A DNA stretch of 10,298 nt, from contig JAFSZW010000441.1 in NCBI GenBank assembly GCA_017458865.1, positions 1-10,298 of the forward strand, given 5' to 3'. The position numbers and the translations under genes are program-made. How positions within the stretch are numbered: position 1 is the first letter of the stretch; each line of letters begins with the position of its first letter. The notes beneath the pieces are model-generated. The model was not told the origin of the DNA, did no database searches, and saw only the letters and a program-made list of their open reading frames with translations. Shown here in pieces: positions 1-6,520 of the stretch. This DNA is from Clostridia bacterium (lineage in GTDB: Bacteria; Bacillota; Clostridia; Christensenellales; Aristaeellaceae).

Positions 1-528
1 CGCATACTCCATGGCCTGGGCCTGATTGTGCATGCCGGCCTGGGCCAGCGCGCTCAGGTAATACCATCTCGCATTCCGCTCCCTCGGGGATACCATGCCG
101 AGCGCATTGAGCGCCTCTGCATAATGCCCGCTCTGGATGTAATTGAATGCTGCCTGCATCTCAGGCGAGGTATTTGTCCTCTGCCCATATCCGCCGCCAT
201 AGCTGCTGCGCTCACCGCCATAGGCACCGCCATATTGCCTGAAAAACTCCTCGAACGGATCGCCATACCCGGAATACTGCTGTTGCTGCTGCTGGGCACT
301 GCCGCCGTTGTAGCCGCTTCCGGCACGGGTTCCCCCGCCCTGGCGCTGATGCATGATTTCCTCATATGCCTGCTGAACTTCCAGGAAGCGCTTTTCGCAC
401 TGGGCCTGATCTGGCTTACCAACATTGGCATCCGGATGATACCGTTTGCACAGCTGCCGATACGCCTTTTTGACCTCGTCATCCGTTGCGCTTCTGGATA
501 CGCCTAAAACCTGATATGGATCCATCAT
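1..528 (-). CDS. J-domain (DnaJ-like) co-chaperone with TPR-like C-terminus, 3' end outside window
   Basis: Partial gene running off the left edge; 176 residues are visible. Residues 1-62 form a J domain (MMDPYQVLGVS start, AYRQLCKRYHPD core) with the invariant HPD at residues 31-33, which stimulates a DnaK/Hsp70 ATPase. A Gly/Tyr/Gln-rich linker follows, including six glutamines at about 79-84 and a DPFEEFFRQYGG stretch. Residues about 122-176 (AAFNYIQSGHYAEALNAL, then WYYLSALAQAGMHNQA) look like tetratricopeptide helices. No DnaJ zinc-finger cysteines are visible, so this is not classical DnaJ. Two in-frame ATGs are adjacent. The first (526-528) gives an ATGA overlap with the stop of the DUF5685 gene and has GGAG 8 nt upstream; the second (523-525) is also possible. 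The overlap implies translational coupling. The J-domain call is firm, the TPR call moderate, and the client unknown. Confidence 0.9.
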   Translation of the reverse strand, partial: MMDPYQVLGVSRSATDDEVKKAYRQLCKRYHPDANVGKPDQAQCEKRFLEVQQAYEEIMHQRQGGGTRAGSGYNGGSAQQQQQQYSGYGDPFEEFFRQYGGAYGGERSSYGGGYGQRTNTSPEMQAAFNYIQSGHYAEALNALGMVSPRERNARWYYLSALAQAGMHNQAQAMEYA

Positions 529-1358
529 TTCCCTTTCTCCTGCCGCCGGGCCGCTGCTGCCTCAAACCGCTGCCAGATCCCCGAATAGAGGATGTTGCGC
601 ATGATTTCAGCATCCTGGAGGAGCGGGAGCCGTTCAAAGGCTGCCGTTGCCTCCGCCATGATGCCATCCAGCATCATCTGGATATTCTCTGTAAACGCCG
701 GCTGATCCTGTCTGGTAATCAGCGGGTTGTAACTGCCCCGTTTCCGGTCCGATTCGATATCCTCAAAACAGTCTTCAAGGTATATAAACTTGCCGAGTCC
801 ATAGCCGAGCATCCGAAGATCATTGCTATACACATCCTCACGCATAACGTACAGCTCCGCCAGCATTTCGCCGGTCAGATTGGCTGCGGTATCAAGCACC
901 GAATCATTCCGGCGCTCCACCTCATGCAGGGCGTCCACATACCGGATGACCGCATCGCGCTGTCTTTCCCATCTGGCCCCGCAGGTTTCGGCAGCCTTTT
1001 TAAGCAGTGCACTTTCCGCCAGACGGTCCACCCGCCTGTCATCCTCCCATCCGTCCCTGAGGTCATAGTATGAGACAAGCACGGACAGGTCTGCACAGTA
1101 GTCAATCGCTTCATTGCTGAGCATCTGCCGCTTTTGAATCGGATGCAGCGCACAGCGGTGCTTTTCCTCCGCCGTCTCAGGTTCATACAGAGACGTCAGA
1201 AGCATGGCAAGGAATGTCATCTCAAAGCTGAGTGCCAGACGGCTTGTAATGCCGGTCCGCTTTCCAAGCGTTCTGCACAGTCCGCAGTAAAACGCCCGGT
1301 ACCGGTAATACTCACGAAAACGCAGTTCATCCTTCCGCGCAATCATAACACCAAGCAC
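525..1358 (-). CDS. DUF5685 family protein
   Basis: A 277-residue soluble protein of unknown function. The N-terminus (MLGVMIARKDELRFREY, then YRYRAFYCGLCRTLG) matches the DUF5685 pattern I know from Clostridia, with a CxxC at Cys25/Cys28 and a further Cys69 in HRCALHP. Two acidic segments stand out: YDLRDGWEDD (about 98-107) and YLEDCFEDIESDRKRGSYNPL (about 193-213). They sit in predicted helices and recall the paired Asp-rich motifs of all-alpha isoprenoid synthases; that resemblance is my inference. The start is GTG at 1356-1358, supported by AAAGGAG 8 nt upstream and by family agreement from residue 1. The gene follows a good sigma-A promoter and its stop overlaps the start of the J-domain gene, so the two form an operon. 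Full length for the family. No signal peptide or membrane segment is seen. Confidence 0.88.
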   Translation of the reverse strand: MLGVMIARKDELRFREYYRYRAFYCGLCRTLGKRTGITSRLALSFEMTFLAMLLTSLYEPETAEEKHRCALHPIQKRQMLSNEAIDYCADLSVLVSYYDLRDGWEDDRRVDRLAESALLKKAAETCGARWERQRDAVIRYVDALHEVERRNDSVLDTAANLTGEMLAELYVMREDVYSNDLRMLGYGLGKFIYLEDCFEDIESDRKRGSYNPLITRQDQPAFTENIQMMLDGIMAEATAAFERLPLLQDAEIMRNILYSGIWQRFEAAAARRQEKGK

Positions 1359-1461
1359 TCAGGTCACTCCTTTCACCTGCTGATATAGCCTCGTCCATGC
1401 GCGTCCCAATCACGGTACTCAGAACCGGCATTTATATCAGACAGCTTTTTAACCGTGCGGC

Positions 1462-1490
1462 ATTATATCATGTCCCCCCGGCCTTGACAA
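1462..1490 (-). promoter_or_regulatory. Sigma-A-type promoter for the DUF5685/J-domain operon
   Basis: On the minus strand, TTGTCA (1490-1485) is followed by a 17-bp spacer and a perfect TATAAT (1467-1462). The -10 is preceded by TG one base upstream (TGATATAAT), an extended -10. Five of six -35 bases match the consensus. The predicted start near 1455 would leave a leader of roughly 95 nt before the GTG start. It lies in the 244-bp gap after the phosphotransferase gene, the only sizeable gap in the left half of the window. No convincing terminator with a T tract was seen between that gene and this promoter. The leader holds only a 6-bp inverted repeat (CACGGT/ACCGTG, about 35 nt apart). Confidence 0.75.
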
Positions 1491-1602
1491 CATTCCCTGC
1501 CCAAACTGTCGATTTTTCGGTCTCTAAACCGCAGGCAGAATGTATATCATGGCAATCCGCCGATCATCAATGGGATTCCCTGCTGACCGATCAGGCTCAG
1601 CC

Positions 1603-2490
1603 CTATAGCCACCTGTCCCGCTCCTGTGCCCACCTGGGCACCACCTCGCTGAAACCCGCATAATCCTCAAGGGCGGTTTTGCATCGCCTGACCATGCCGT
1701 CTATCTCATCCTGGCCAAACTTTTCGGCCCATTTGATGGAATACAGCGAGGCATGTGCGACATATACTGCAAGCGTCTGCCAGAAGTCGAGCGGGATATT
1801 GTCATCAAAGTAGGCATCTATCTGCCCGAGACAGTACGGGATGCTCACCTCGCGCCCAAAACTCTCGAGCTTGTAGAACTCCTCATAGGGGTCACCGACC
1901 TCCCAGCGGTTGAAATCAATGACGCCGATTCTGCCATCCGGTGTCAGAATCAGGTTGCCGGGATGATAATCCCCATGCAGATAGGCGGGCGGCACCTGCC
2001 AGATCCGGTCAATGTTTTCCTTTACATAGCGCAGTGCCGTCTCGTCCCCGGGTATTCTCACCGTTGAGTTCTCATAGCTCGTCAGTTGTCTCAGCTTTTT
2101 GGCCTTTTTCGTCTCAGCCGGCACATCCTGGCGGTCCAGCGGCAGTGAGTGGATCTGCCTTAAAATCCGCCCTGCCTCCCGTCCAAGACGGTACTGCTGC
2201 GCAGCCGGCATCTCTGGCAGCGCGGTCTCAAGGTCCTCGCCGTCCACCCAGGTGAGCAGCATGTGCACCTTTGTCCCGTCCTCGCTGATGCCAAAGCTGA
2301 CCGGCTGCGACATGGGAAATCCAATGCCAGCAAACTTCCTGATGATCTCATATTCTTTCTGTTTTGCCGCAAGGCACTCAATATCTGACACCCTCAGGAG
2401 ACAGGTTTCGCCCGTCCCGGTAAGTACGCGGTACTTTTTATCGTTTGACCAGCCTTTGCAAACAGGCTCACAGGACTGATAATCTGCCAT
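1603..2490 (-). CDS. APH-fold phosphotransferase (aminoglycoside/choline-kinase-like)
   Basis: A 295-residue kinase-fold protein of the aminoglycoside phosphotransferase superfamily. Visible marks are the family N-terminus KGWSNDKKYRV (12-22), the catalytic loop HGDYHPGNL (172-180; catalytic Asp174, metal-binding Asn179) and the metal-binding IDFNRWEVGDPYEEF (191-205; Asp192). The beta-3 ATP-binding lysine appears to be Arg33 (CLLRVS), which is usual in this Firmicute subgroup as I remember it. The substrate is not deducible: members include antibiotic, homoserine and choline kinases, and many are uncharacterised. The frame opens at a GTG (2518-2520) overlapping the upstream stop, but I prefer ATG 2488-2490. 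It has GGAGG 6 nt upstream and gives the family-like N-terminus; the GTG lacks a ribosome site. Last gene of a three-gene operon, about 26 bp after the glycosylase stop. Proven drug resistance should not be assumed. Confidence 0.88.
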   Translation of the reverse strand: MADYQSCEPVCKGWSNDKKYRVLTGTGETCLLRVSDIECLAAKQKEYEIIRKFAGIGFPMSQPVSFGISEDGTKVHMLLTWVDGEDLETALPEMPAAQQYRLGREAGRILRQIHSLPLDRQDVPAETKKAKKLRQLTSYENSTVRIPGDETALRYVKENIDRIWQVPPAYLHGDYHPGNLILTPDGRIGVIDFNRWEVGDPYEEFYKLESFGREVSIPYCLGQIDAYFDDNIPLDFWQTLAVYVAHASLYSIKWAEKFGQDEIDGMVRRCKTALEDYAGFSEVVPRWAQERDRWL

Positions 2491-2496
2491 TTCCGC

Positions 2497-2501
2497 CCTC
2501 C
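2497..2501 (-). promoter_or_regulatory. Shine-Dalgarno site deciding the phosphotransferase start
   Basis: GGAGG on the minus strand lies 6 nt before ATG 2488-2490. It makes this ATG the likelier start than the GTG at 2518-2520, which overlaps the preceding stop codon but has no comparable site. Confidence 0.7.
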
Positions 2502-2516
2502 AGTTCCCCGCATCCG

Positions 2517-3737
2517 TCACAGAAAGTCTATAAGGCTCTCTGCATCGCAGACAATGCGCCCGCAGTCATTGAATTTTGCCAGCCGCCTGACTGCAGATGC
2601 AATCCGCGTGCTCAGGCGGCTTGTCTGCCTGACCCCCGGTTCAAACCAGACATGACTGAGCGTCATCGTCTGCGTTTTCCGTTCCGCGACAGCCTCGATT
2701 CTGCCGATAAATGCCTGCCCGTAAAGCATGGGAAGCACATAATATCCGAATTTGCGTTTCTCCGCGGGCGTGTAGATTTCCCAGGAATACCGGAAATTCC
2801 ACACTGCCTCAATCAGCTTCCTGTCCCACAGCAGCGGGTCAAGCGGTGCAAGGAACTCAAGCCGCGGTGTGGTATCTACATTATCCGAAAGTATGTTTTC
2901 CATGAGCGGAACATCCTCAGTCAGAATGTACAATGGATGGCGAATATTATCCACCTCTGTCCGGGTTATCCTGCCCTCGGCTTCCAGCACCCTGAACGCC
3001 TGTTCGCGCTGCTCCGTTGACATCTCTATGCCAAGCCAGGCATCTGATCTGCGGTTCCAGAGCATGCCTGTCCCGCCAATCCGTCTTAAAATCCGCCACC
3101 GGCAGAAATCGTCATCGTCCCTGCAGGGATTCGCGGCCGCAAGCAGCTCAGCCGGCAGATGCCGCGAGGCCAGATCGTAAACTTTGCGTGATCCTGTCTT
3201 GTGATGGATAATCAGCACACCGTCCGTATACAGCTGCTCAAGCACCGATCTCGCTGCCGGTGATGTCTTGTCCCAGTTGCCGCTCCAGTGCATTGAGGAA
3301 TGCCAGAACACCTTCCCGTCAATGGGAAGCGTATCACCCGAGACGGGGCCGTGTTCCCGGATATGGGCAAGCGCCCTTTTTTCAAGCTCCGGCATGCCCT
3401 CAAAGGTAAGCCCATGCGCTTTGCTTTTTTCCCGGTAAGAGGCGAAATACGGCCAGTCATCCCGCGGCCATATGGCCAGTTCCTTGTCGGCATAATCGAT
3501 CAGCAGACGGTCCCTGTAGAGAAGATCCGACAGCATCTGCCGGGTGAATCCCCGAACGCGCGACTGCAGCGTCAGCTCCGCATTACGCCCGCAGACATCC
3601 ACCGGATCATACTGAATGCAGCCGGCCTGCCGGACATACGCGTACGCGCCGTCCTTTGAGACAAACCGGTATTTGCCCAGCAGTCCCTGTTTGCAAAGCA
3701 GAAAGCATCTGGCCTGTGCCTTTGTCAGTCTGATCAC
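2517..3737 (-). CDS. HTH_42 / YcaQ-AlkX-like DNA glycosylase (winged-helix)
   Basis: A 406-residue protein of the HTH_42 (YcaQ/AlkZ) family: tandem winged-helix proteins that excise alkylated bases, with members such as E. coli YcaQ and Streptomyces AlkZ unhooking DNA interstrand crosslinks. The N-terminal region GAYAYVRQAGCIQYDPVDVCGRN carries Gln42-Tyr43-Asp44. This fits the catalytic Q-x-D motif of the YcaQ/AlkX branch rather than the Q-x-Q of AlkZ. Other family blocks are RDRLLIDYADKELAIWP (about 75-91), RLEFLAPLDPLLWDR (about 311-325), WEIYTPAEKRKFGYYVLP and a C-terminal helical region. Length is as expected. The start is GTG 3735-3737, overlapping the upstream stop as GTGA, with AAGGGG 4 nt ahead. 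Translation is probably coupled to the GNAT-HIT gene. Expected to act in the cytoplasm on DNA. Family is clear; lesion specificity is inferred. Confidence 0.87.
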   Translation of the reverse strand: MIRLTKAQARCFLLCKQGLLGKYRFVSKDGAYAYVRQAGCIQYDPVDVCGRNAELTLQSRVRGFTRQMLSDLLYRDRLLIDYADKELAIWPRDDWPYFASYREKSKAHGLTFEGMPELEKRALAHIREHGPVSGDTLPIDGKVFWHSSMHWSGNWDKTSPAARSVLEQLYTDGVLIIHHKTGSRKVYDLASRHLPAELLAAANPCRDDDDFCRWRILRRIGGTGMLWNRRSDAWLGIEMSTEQREQAFRVLEAEGRITRTEVDNIRHPLYILTEDVPLMENILSDNVDTTPRLEFLAPLDPLLWDRKLIEAVWNFRYSWEIYTPAEKRKFGYYVLPMLYGQAFIGRIEAVAERKTQTMTLSHVWFEPGVRQTSRLSTRIASAVRRLAKFNDCGRIVCDAESLIDFL

Positions 3738-4714
3738 GCTTCCCCTTTTCTGAGCCTGTCAATCGCCTGTCCCAGCGCTTCCCTGAGCTCGCTCAGCTTT
3801 TCCGGCCCCGGCCTGTACTGCACATCCTGCATGTCCTGTACCTGCCAGACCGGTCCCGGCATTGGCGTATCCCCGTTTCGCCTTGGAAAGATATGCCAGT
3901 GCATATGCCTGCCCTTCCCCGTTCCCAGCAGCTCATAATTCAGCTTGTCCGGATGGAATGCCAGCTGAACCGCCTCCGCAGTCAGCGCCATATCCCGAAG
4001 GAATGCATCCCTGAAATCCGGGGTCAGCTGACTGAGCTCCGTTGCATGTTCCCGGCAAAGCAGCAGCGTGTACCCCTCAAACCGCTGGGAATCCCCGATC
4101 ACCACATAACCGGTCTCAAGTTCCCGCACGAAATACGGATTCCCGCCATTCCTGATCCATTCGATTCGGTCGCAGATCAGGCACTCACCGGATGGCTGCG
4201 GGAAATTCCGCCTGTACAGCTTTGCAGGAAACGTTTTGCTGCCGTCCAGCTTGTCAAAAACCGTATCCCGGACATACGCCATCTCCATTTTTTCCATCAC
4301 GCGGCGGCTCTTATGGTTTTCCGCTGCAAAGATCCCGTCAATGGCCTCAACCGGGCGGAACTTGCGGATGTACTCCACGAGCGCCGTCAGGTACTCAACC
4401 ACATAGCCATGTCCCCACTGGTCCCGGCGGATATTGTAGCCAATCTCCCAGGCATTCCGTTCCGGATGGTAGCGCATGCCACCGCTGCCGATCAGCTCCC
4501 CGGTACTCTTGAGAACGATCCCCTCATCATAATTGTCCGGCTCATCCAGATTCCGGCTCTCAAGCCACGCCCGGACATCCTCAACACTGGTATAGAGCGG
4601 ATAGAACATGTACGTATTGACCTCGGGATCGCCGCACCACCGAAATGCCGCCGCCGCATCATCCGGTACAAGCGGCCGAACCACGAGCCGTTCCGTCGTA
4701 AAATATGCCTTCAT
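3734..4714 (-). CDS. GNAT acetyltransferase - HIT domain fusion
   Basis: A 326-residue two-domain protein. Residues 1-170 are a RimJ/RimL-type GNAT: N-terminal TTERLVVRPLVPDDA, GELIGSGGMRYHPERNAWEIGYNI, the acetyl-CoA-loop signature RDQWGHGYVVEYL (97-109), and ENHKSRRVMEKMEM (132-145). Residues about 176-305 are a HIT domain: CLIC (Cys178, Cys181, possible zinc ligands), ELETGYVVIGDSQRFEGYTLLL, His223, and the histidine triad HMHWH (His270, His272, His274) whose middle His is normally the nucleophile. HIT enzymes hydrolyse or transfer nucleotidyl groups; GNATs acetylate amines using acetyl-CoA. The HIT part resembles proteins that are usually free-standing in Clostridia. The start is ATG 4712-4714 with GAGGTG about 7 nt upstream. 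First gene of the operon with the glycosylase, whose GTG overlaps this stop. Both domains look catalytically intact; substrates are unknown. Confidence 0.9.
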   Translation of the reverse strand: MKAYFTTERLVVRPLVPDDAAAAFRWCGDPEVNTYMFYPLYTSVEDVRAWLESRNLDEPDNYDEGIVLKSTGELIGSGGMRYHPERNAWEIGYNIRRDQWGHGYVVEYLTALVEYIRKFRPVEAIDGIFAAENHKSRRVMEKMEMAYVRDTVFDKLDGSKTFPAKLYRRNFPQPSGECLICDRIEWIRNGGNPYFVRELETGYVVIGDSQRFEGYTLLLCREHATELSQLTPDFRDAFLRDMALTAEAVQLAFHPDKLNYELLGTGKGRHMHWHIFPRRNGDTPMPGPVWQVQDMQDVQYRPGPEKLSELREALGQAIDRLRKGEA

Positions 4715-4743
4715 ATGTTCACCTCATATGCAGCTTCCACTGC

Positions 4744-4843
4744 CTGCATAGAAGAAGCTTTCAGATAATAACAGATCGGGGACTCGCATCACACGCGGCA
4801 TCCTCGGTCTGCAAAGAAGAATCGTCAGATAATAACAGATCGG
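4744..4843. repeat. Imperfect tandem repeat in the leader of the GNAT-HIT operon
   Basis: Two copies of the same element occur 64 bp apart between genes. A 19-bp core, TCAGATAATAACAGATCGG in plus-strand sense, is identical at 4761-4779 and 4825-4843. The flank extends the match: CTGCATAGAAGAA (4744-4756) against CTGCAAAGAAGAA (4809-4821), with one base of length difference before the core. On the transcribed (minus) strand each copy contains ATCTG-TTATT-ATCTG, a direct repeat with 10-bp phasing. Each copy also abuts the 3' side of a hairpin. It could be a duplicated terminator, an attenuator, or a regulator-binding array. Confidence 0.75.
4772..4811 (-). promoter_or_regulatory. Hairpin unit 1 in leader (attenuator- or terminator-like)
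   Basis: On the minus strand, CAGACCGAGGA (4811-4801) pairs with TCCCCGATCTG (4782-4772) at 9 of 11 positions. A small inner GCGT/ATGC helix lies in the loop. It is followed by TTATTATCTGA, the same T-rich flank that follows hairpin unit 2. This is the copy nearest the GNAT-HIT start, whose codon begins at 4714. The pairing is imperfect, so confidence is moderate. Confidence 0.4.
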
Positions 4844-4872
4844 ATGCTCTTTTGATGAGCATCCGCGTTATT
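4831..4872 (-). terminator. Hairpin unit 2, possible terminator of the dCache-GGDEF gene
   Basis: CGGATGCTC (4841-4849) and GAGCATCCG (4857-4865) form a perfect 9-bp stem with a 7-nt loop. Beyond an asymmetric internal loop, AATAAC (4831-4836) pairs with GTTATT (4867-4872). On the minus strand the hairpin lies about 40 nt after the cyclase stop and is followed by GTTATTATCTGA, T-rich but not a true T run. It could end cyclase transcription or regulate read-through into the GNAT-HIT operon. Confidence 0.5.
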
Positions 4873-4911
4873 GTATGCGAAGGAATGCACCTGACAGCAG
4901 GTAAATGGCCA

Positions 4912-6435
4912 TTATGACTCAAATGTCAGACTGCTGCCGACGACCTTTTTGCTGGCATACAGTGCCTGGTCACTTGCCGCATAGAGATCATCAAAGGACC
5001 TCTCCCCTGAGTCTGTACAGAAAGAAGCGCCGACACTGATGCAGACATGCCCGTCCATCTCCGGAATCACGATAGCCGCTATGTGATCAAACAGACGGTT
5101 TATGATCATCTCAGCCATCCTCCGGTCAGTTATGCCGACTGCAAAGGCGCCAAATTCATCGCCGCCCAGGCGCATCGTAATATCATTTGAACGGAATGTT
5201 TTGTGAAGGGCATCCGCAACGGCAAGAATAACCTGGTCTCCCGTCTGGTGCCCATATGTATAGTTTATGGACTTGAAATGGTCGATATCCAGTTCAAGGA
5301 ATGTCCCGCCGATGCCAAATGCAAGAAGTTCCTCTACCTTGCGCTTTCCGCTGACACGGTCATGCAGTCCCGTCATCCGGTCTGTTTCAGAGAGGATCTT
5401 CAGTTCCTGCCCGCGCTTCTCCTCCTCGTTAATCCGCGTGTGGAGGGTATCAAGCGTCTTTTCCTTCGACTGGATATTGAGGCACGTCCCGAGCACAAAC
5501 ACCATGACGAGCACCAGAATAATAGAAAATGACATCATCACCCTCTGGAGCGGGCGATACCAGATATTCGCATTGATCAGACTGACGCTGTACCAGCCGC
5601 CCTCAAGGATATCCACATAAACCGAATAGTTGCCCTCACCTGTTTTGAGATCAAACTGCGTCTGCCCTGCCTCGAGTATCCTGCGGGAAACCGCGCCGCC
5701 GAGGCTGTCAGGTGCATCCATATAGTTCAGGCCAACCTGCCGTTCATCCGAATGGACAACAACGTTTCCCTGCCGGTCAATGACAAAGGCCTGACTTCCC
5801 TCTGTCGTTGAGGCAATCCGCTCGACAATCTGCTGGAGCGGATCGAGACTGACGTCCATGGCAATGACGCTCTCCCCGTCGCCGAGCAGCTCTGTAACCG
5901 TCATCATGATGGTGCCGGTATTCAGGTCCAGATACGGATTGACGAATGTGATCTGCCGGTCAGAGGACAGTGTCTGGATGTACCACGGGCGCTCCGTTGC
6001 CACATAATCATCATCCGGCACCCAGCCAGCCCTGTCCAGGTACTGACCATTGATCCACCCATACAGCCCTGTCGTGCTCGGATCAAGCGCCTCAATAATG
6101 TAATTCGACTGCTCCGTGATGTATGACTCAATCGCCTCATTGTCCTTGCCGGATGCGATCATATCATCCACCGAGTACCCGACCAGTGTGATAATGTTGG
6201 CCCGTGTGATCAGGCAGTTATTGTACTCAAGCGCAGATTCCTTCGCATTCAGTTCGCCCCGCTGCTGCAGAACCAGCTTTTCCGTCCTGTAGAAACCGAT
6301 GCCGGCAAAGGCTGCAATTCCCGCAGCAATCACAAAGACGGTAATTGTCACCACAGAAGACCTGATATTCCTCTGGCTTATGGCATTTCTCAGTTTCCGG
6401 ATCCACTCAAGCACAGGCCTGATTCCTCCATTCAT
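4912..6435 (-). CDS. Membrane diguanylate cyclase with dCache sensor (dCache-GGDEF)
   Basis: A 507-residue protein expected to convert two GTP to cyclic di-GMP. Layout: TM1 at about 26-48; an extracellular dCache-type sensor at about 50-290 (GWINGQYLDRAGWVPDDDYVATERPWY region 126-152, GTIMMTVTELL then VIAMDVSLDPL); TM2 at about 300-320; a short helical linker; and GGDEF at about 348-505. The active site reads RLGGDEF (GGDEF at 424-428). RSND at 415-418 sits five residues upstream, an intact RxxD inhibitory site, so product inhibition is likely. The nucleotide loop reads DIDHFKSINYTYGHQTGD, with Tyr392 where Asp is usual. ATG 6433-6435 lacks a ribosome site. GTG 6412-6414 has GGAGG 10 nt upstream and may be the real start, shortening the protein by 7 residues. 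It lies 85 bp after the hybrid kinase and may share its transcript. The ligand is unknown; dCache domains often bind amino acids or other small molecules. Confidence 0.93.
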   Translation of the reverse strand: MNGGIRPVLEWIRKLRNAISQRNIRSSVVTITVFVIAAGIAAFAGIGFYRTEKLVLQQRGELNAKESALEYNNCLITRANIITLVGYSVDDMIASGKDNEAIESYITEQSNYIIEALDPSTTGLYGWINGQYLDRAGWVPDDDYVATERPWYIQTLSSDRQITFVNPYLDLNTGTIMMTVTELLGDGESVIAMDVSLDPLQQIVERIASTTEGSQAFVIDRQGNVVVHSDERQVGLNYMDAPDSLGGAVSRRILEAGQTQFDLKTGEGNYSVYVDILEGGWYSVSLINANIWYRPLQRVMMSFSIILVLVMVFVLGTCLNIQSKEKTLDTLHTRINEEEKRGQELKILSETDRMTGLHDRVSGKRKVEELLAFGIGGTFLELDIDHFKSINYTYGHQTGDQVILAVADALHKTFRSNDITMRLGGDEFGAFAVGITDRRMAEMIINRLFDHIAAIVIPEMDGHVCISVGASFCTDSGERSFDDLYAASDQALYASKKVVGSSLTFES

Positions 6436-6520
6436 CGTTCGTTATTGAAATAGTCCCGGGATCATCCTGGACAGATCATGCTGAGACTGTCGCAGCCGTA
6501 TCAAATGCTGCGGCAGAATA

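Noticed and set aside
276..296. CTG-rich run as a microsatellite or CRISPR-like repeat
   Set aside because: It is a short in-frame glutamine stretch (six Gln codons) in the linker of the J-domain protein. No spaced repeat array exists.
1541..1569. Second upstream promoter-like site (TGATATACA on the minus strand)
   Set aside because: The -10 is fair, but the -35 at proper spacing (TGATGA) is poor. The site at 1462-1490 is much better.
3893..4768. Plus-strand open frame of 291 codons opposite the GNAT-HIT gene
   Set aside because: Antisense shadow of a gene with intact GNAT and HIT motifs. The translation shows no family features.
4870..4897. Possible minus-strand promoter CTGTCA, 16 bp, TACAAT before the GNAT-HIT operon
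   Set aside because: The -35 matches only four of six bases, it overlaps a small inverted repeat, and its start point would fall inside the large hairpin. Too weak to call.
6491..6512. Inverted repeat CGCAGC/GCTGCG after the hybrid kinase as a terminator
   Set aside because: Six-bp stem with a 10-nt loop and no T run on the minus strand; could be chance.
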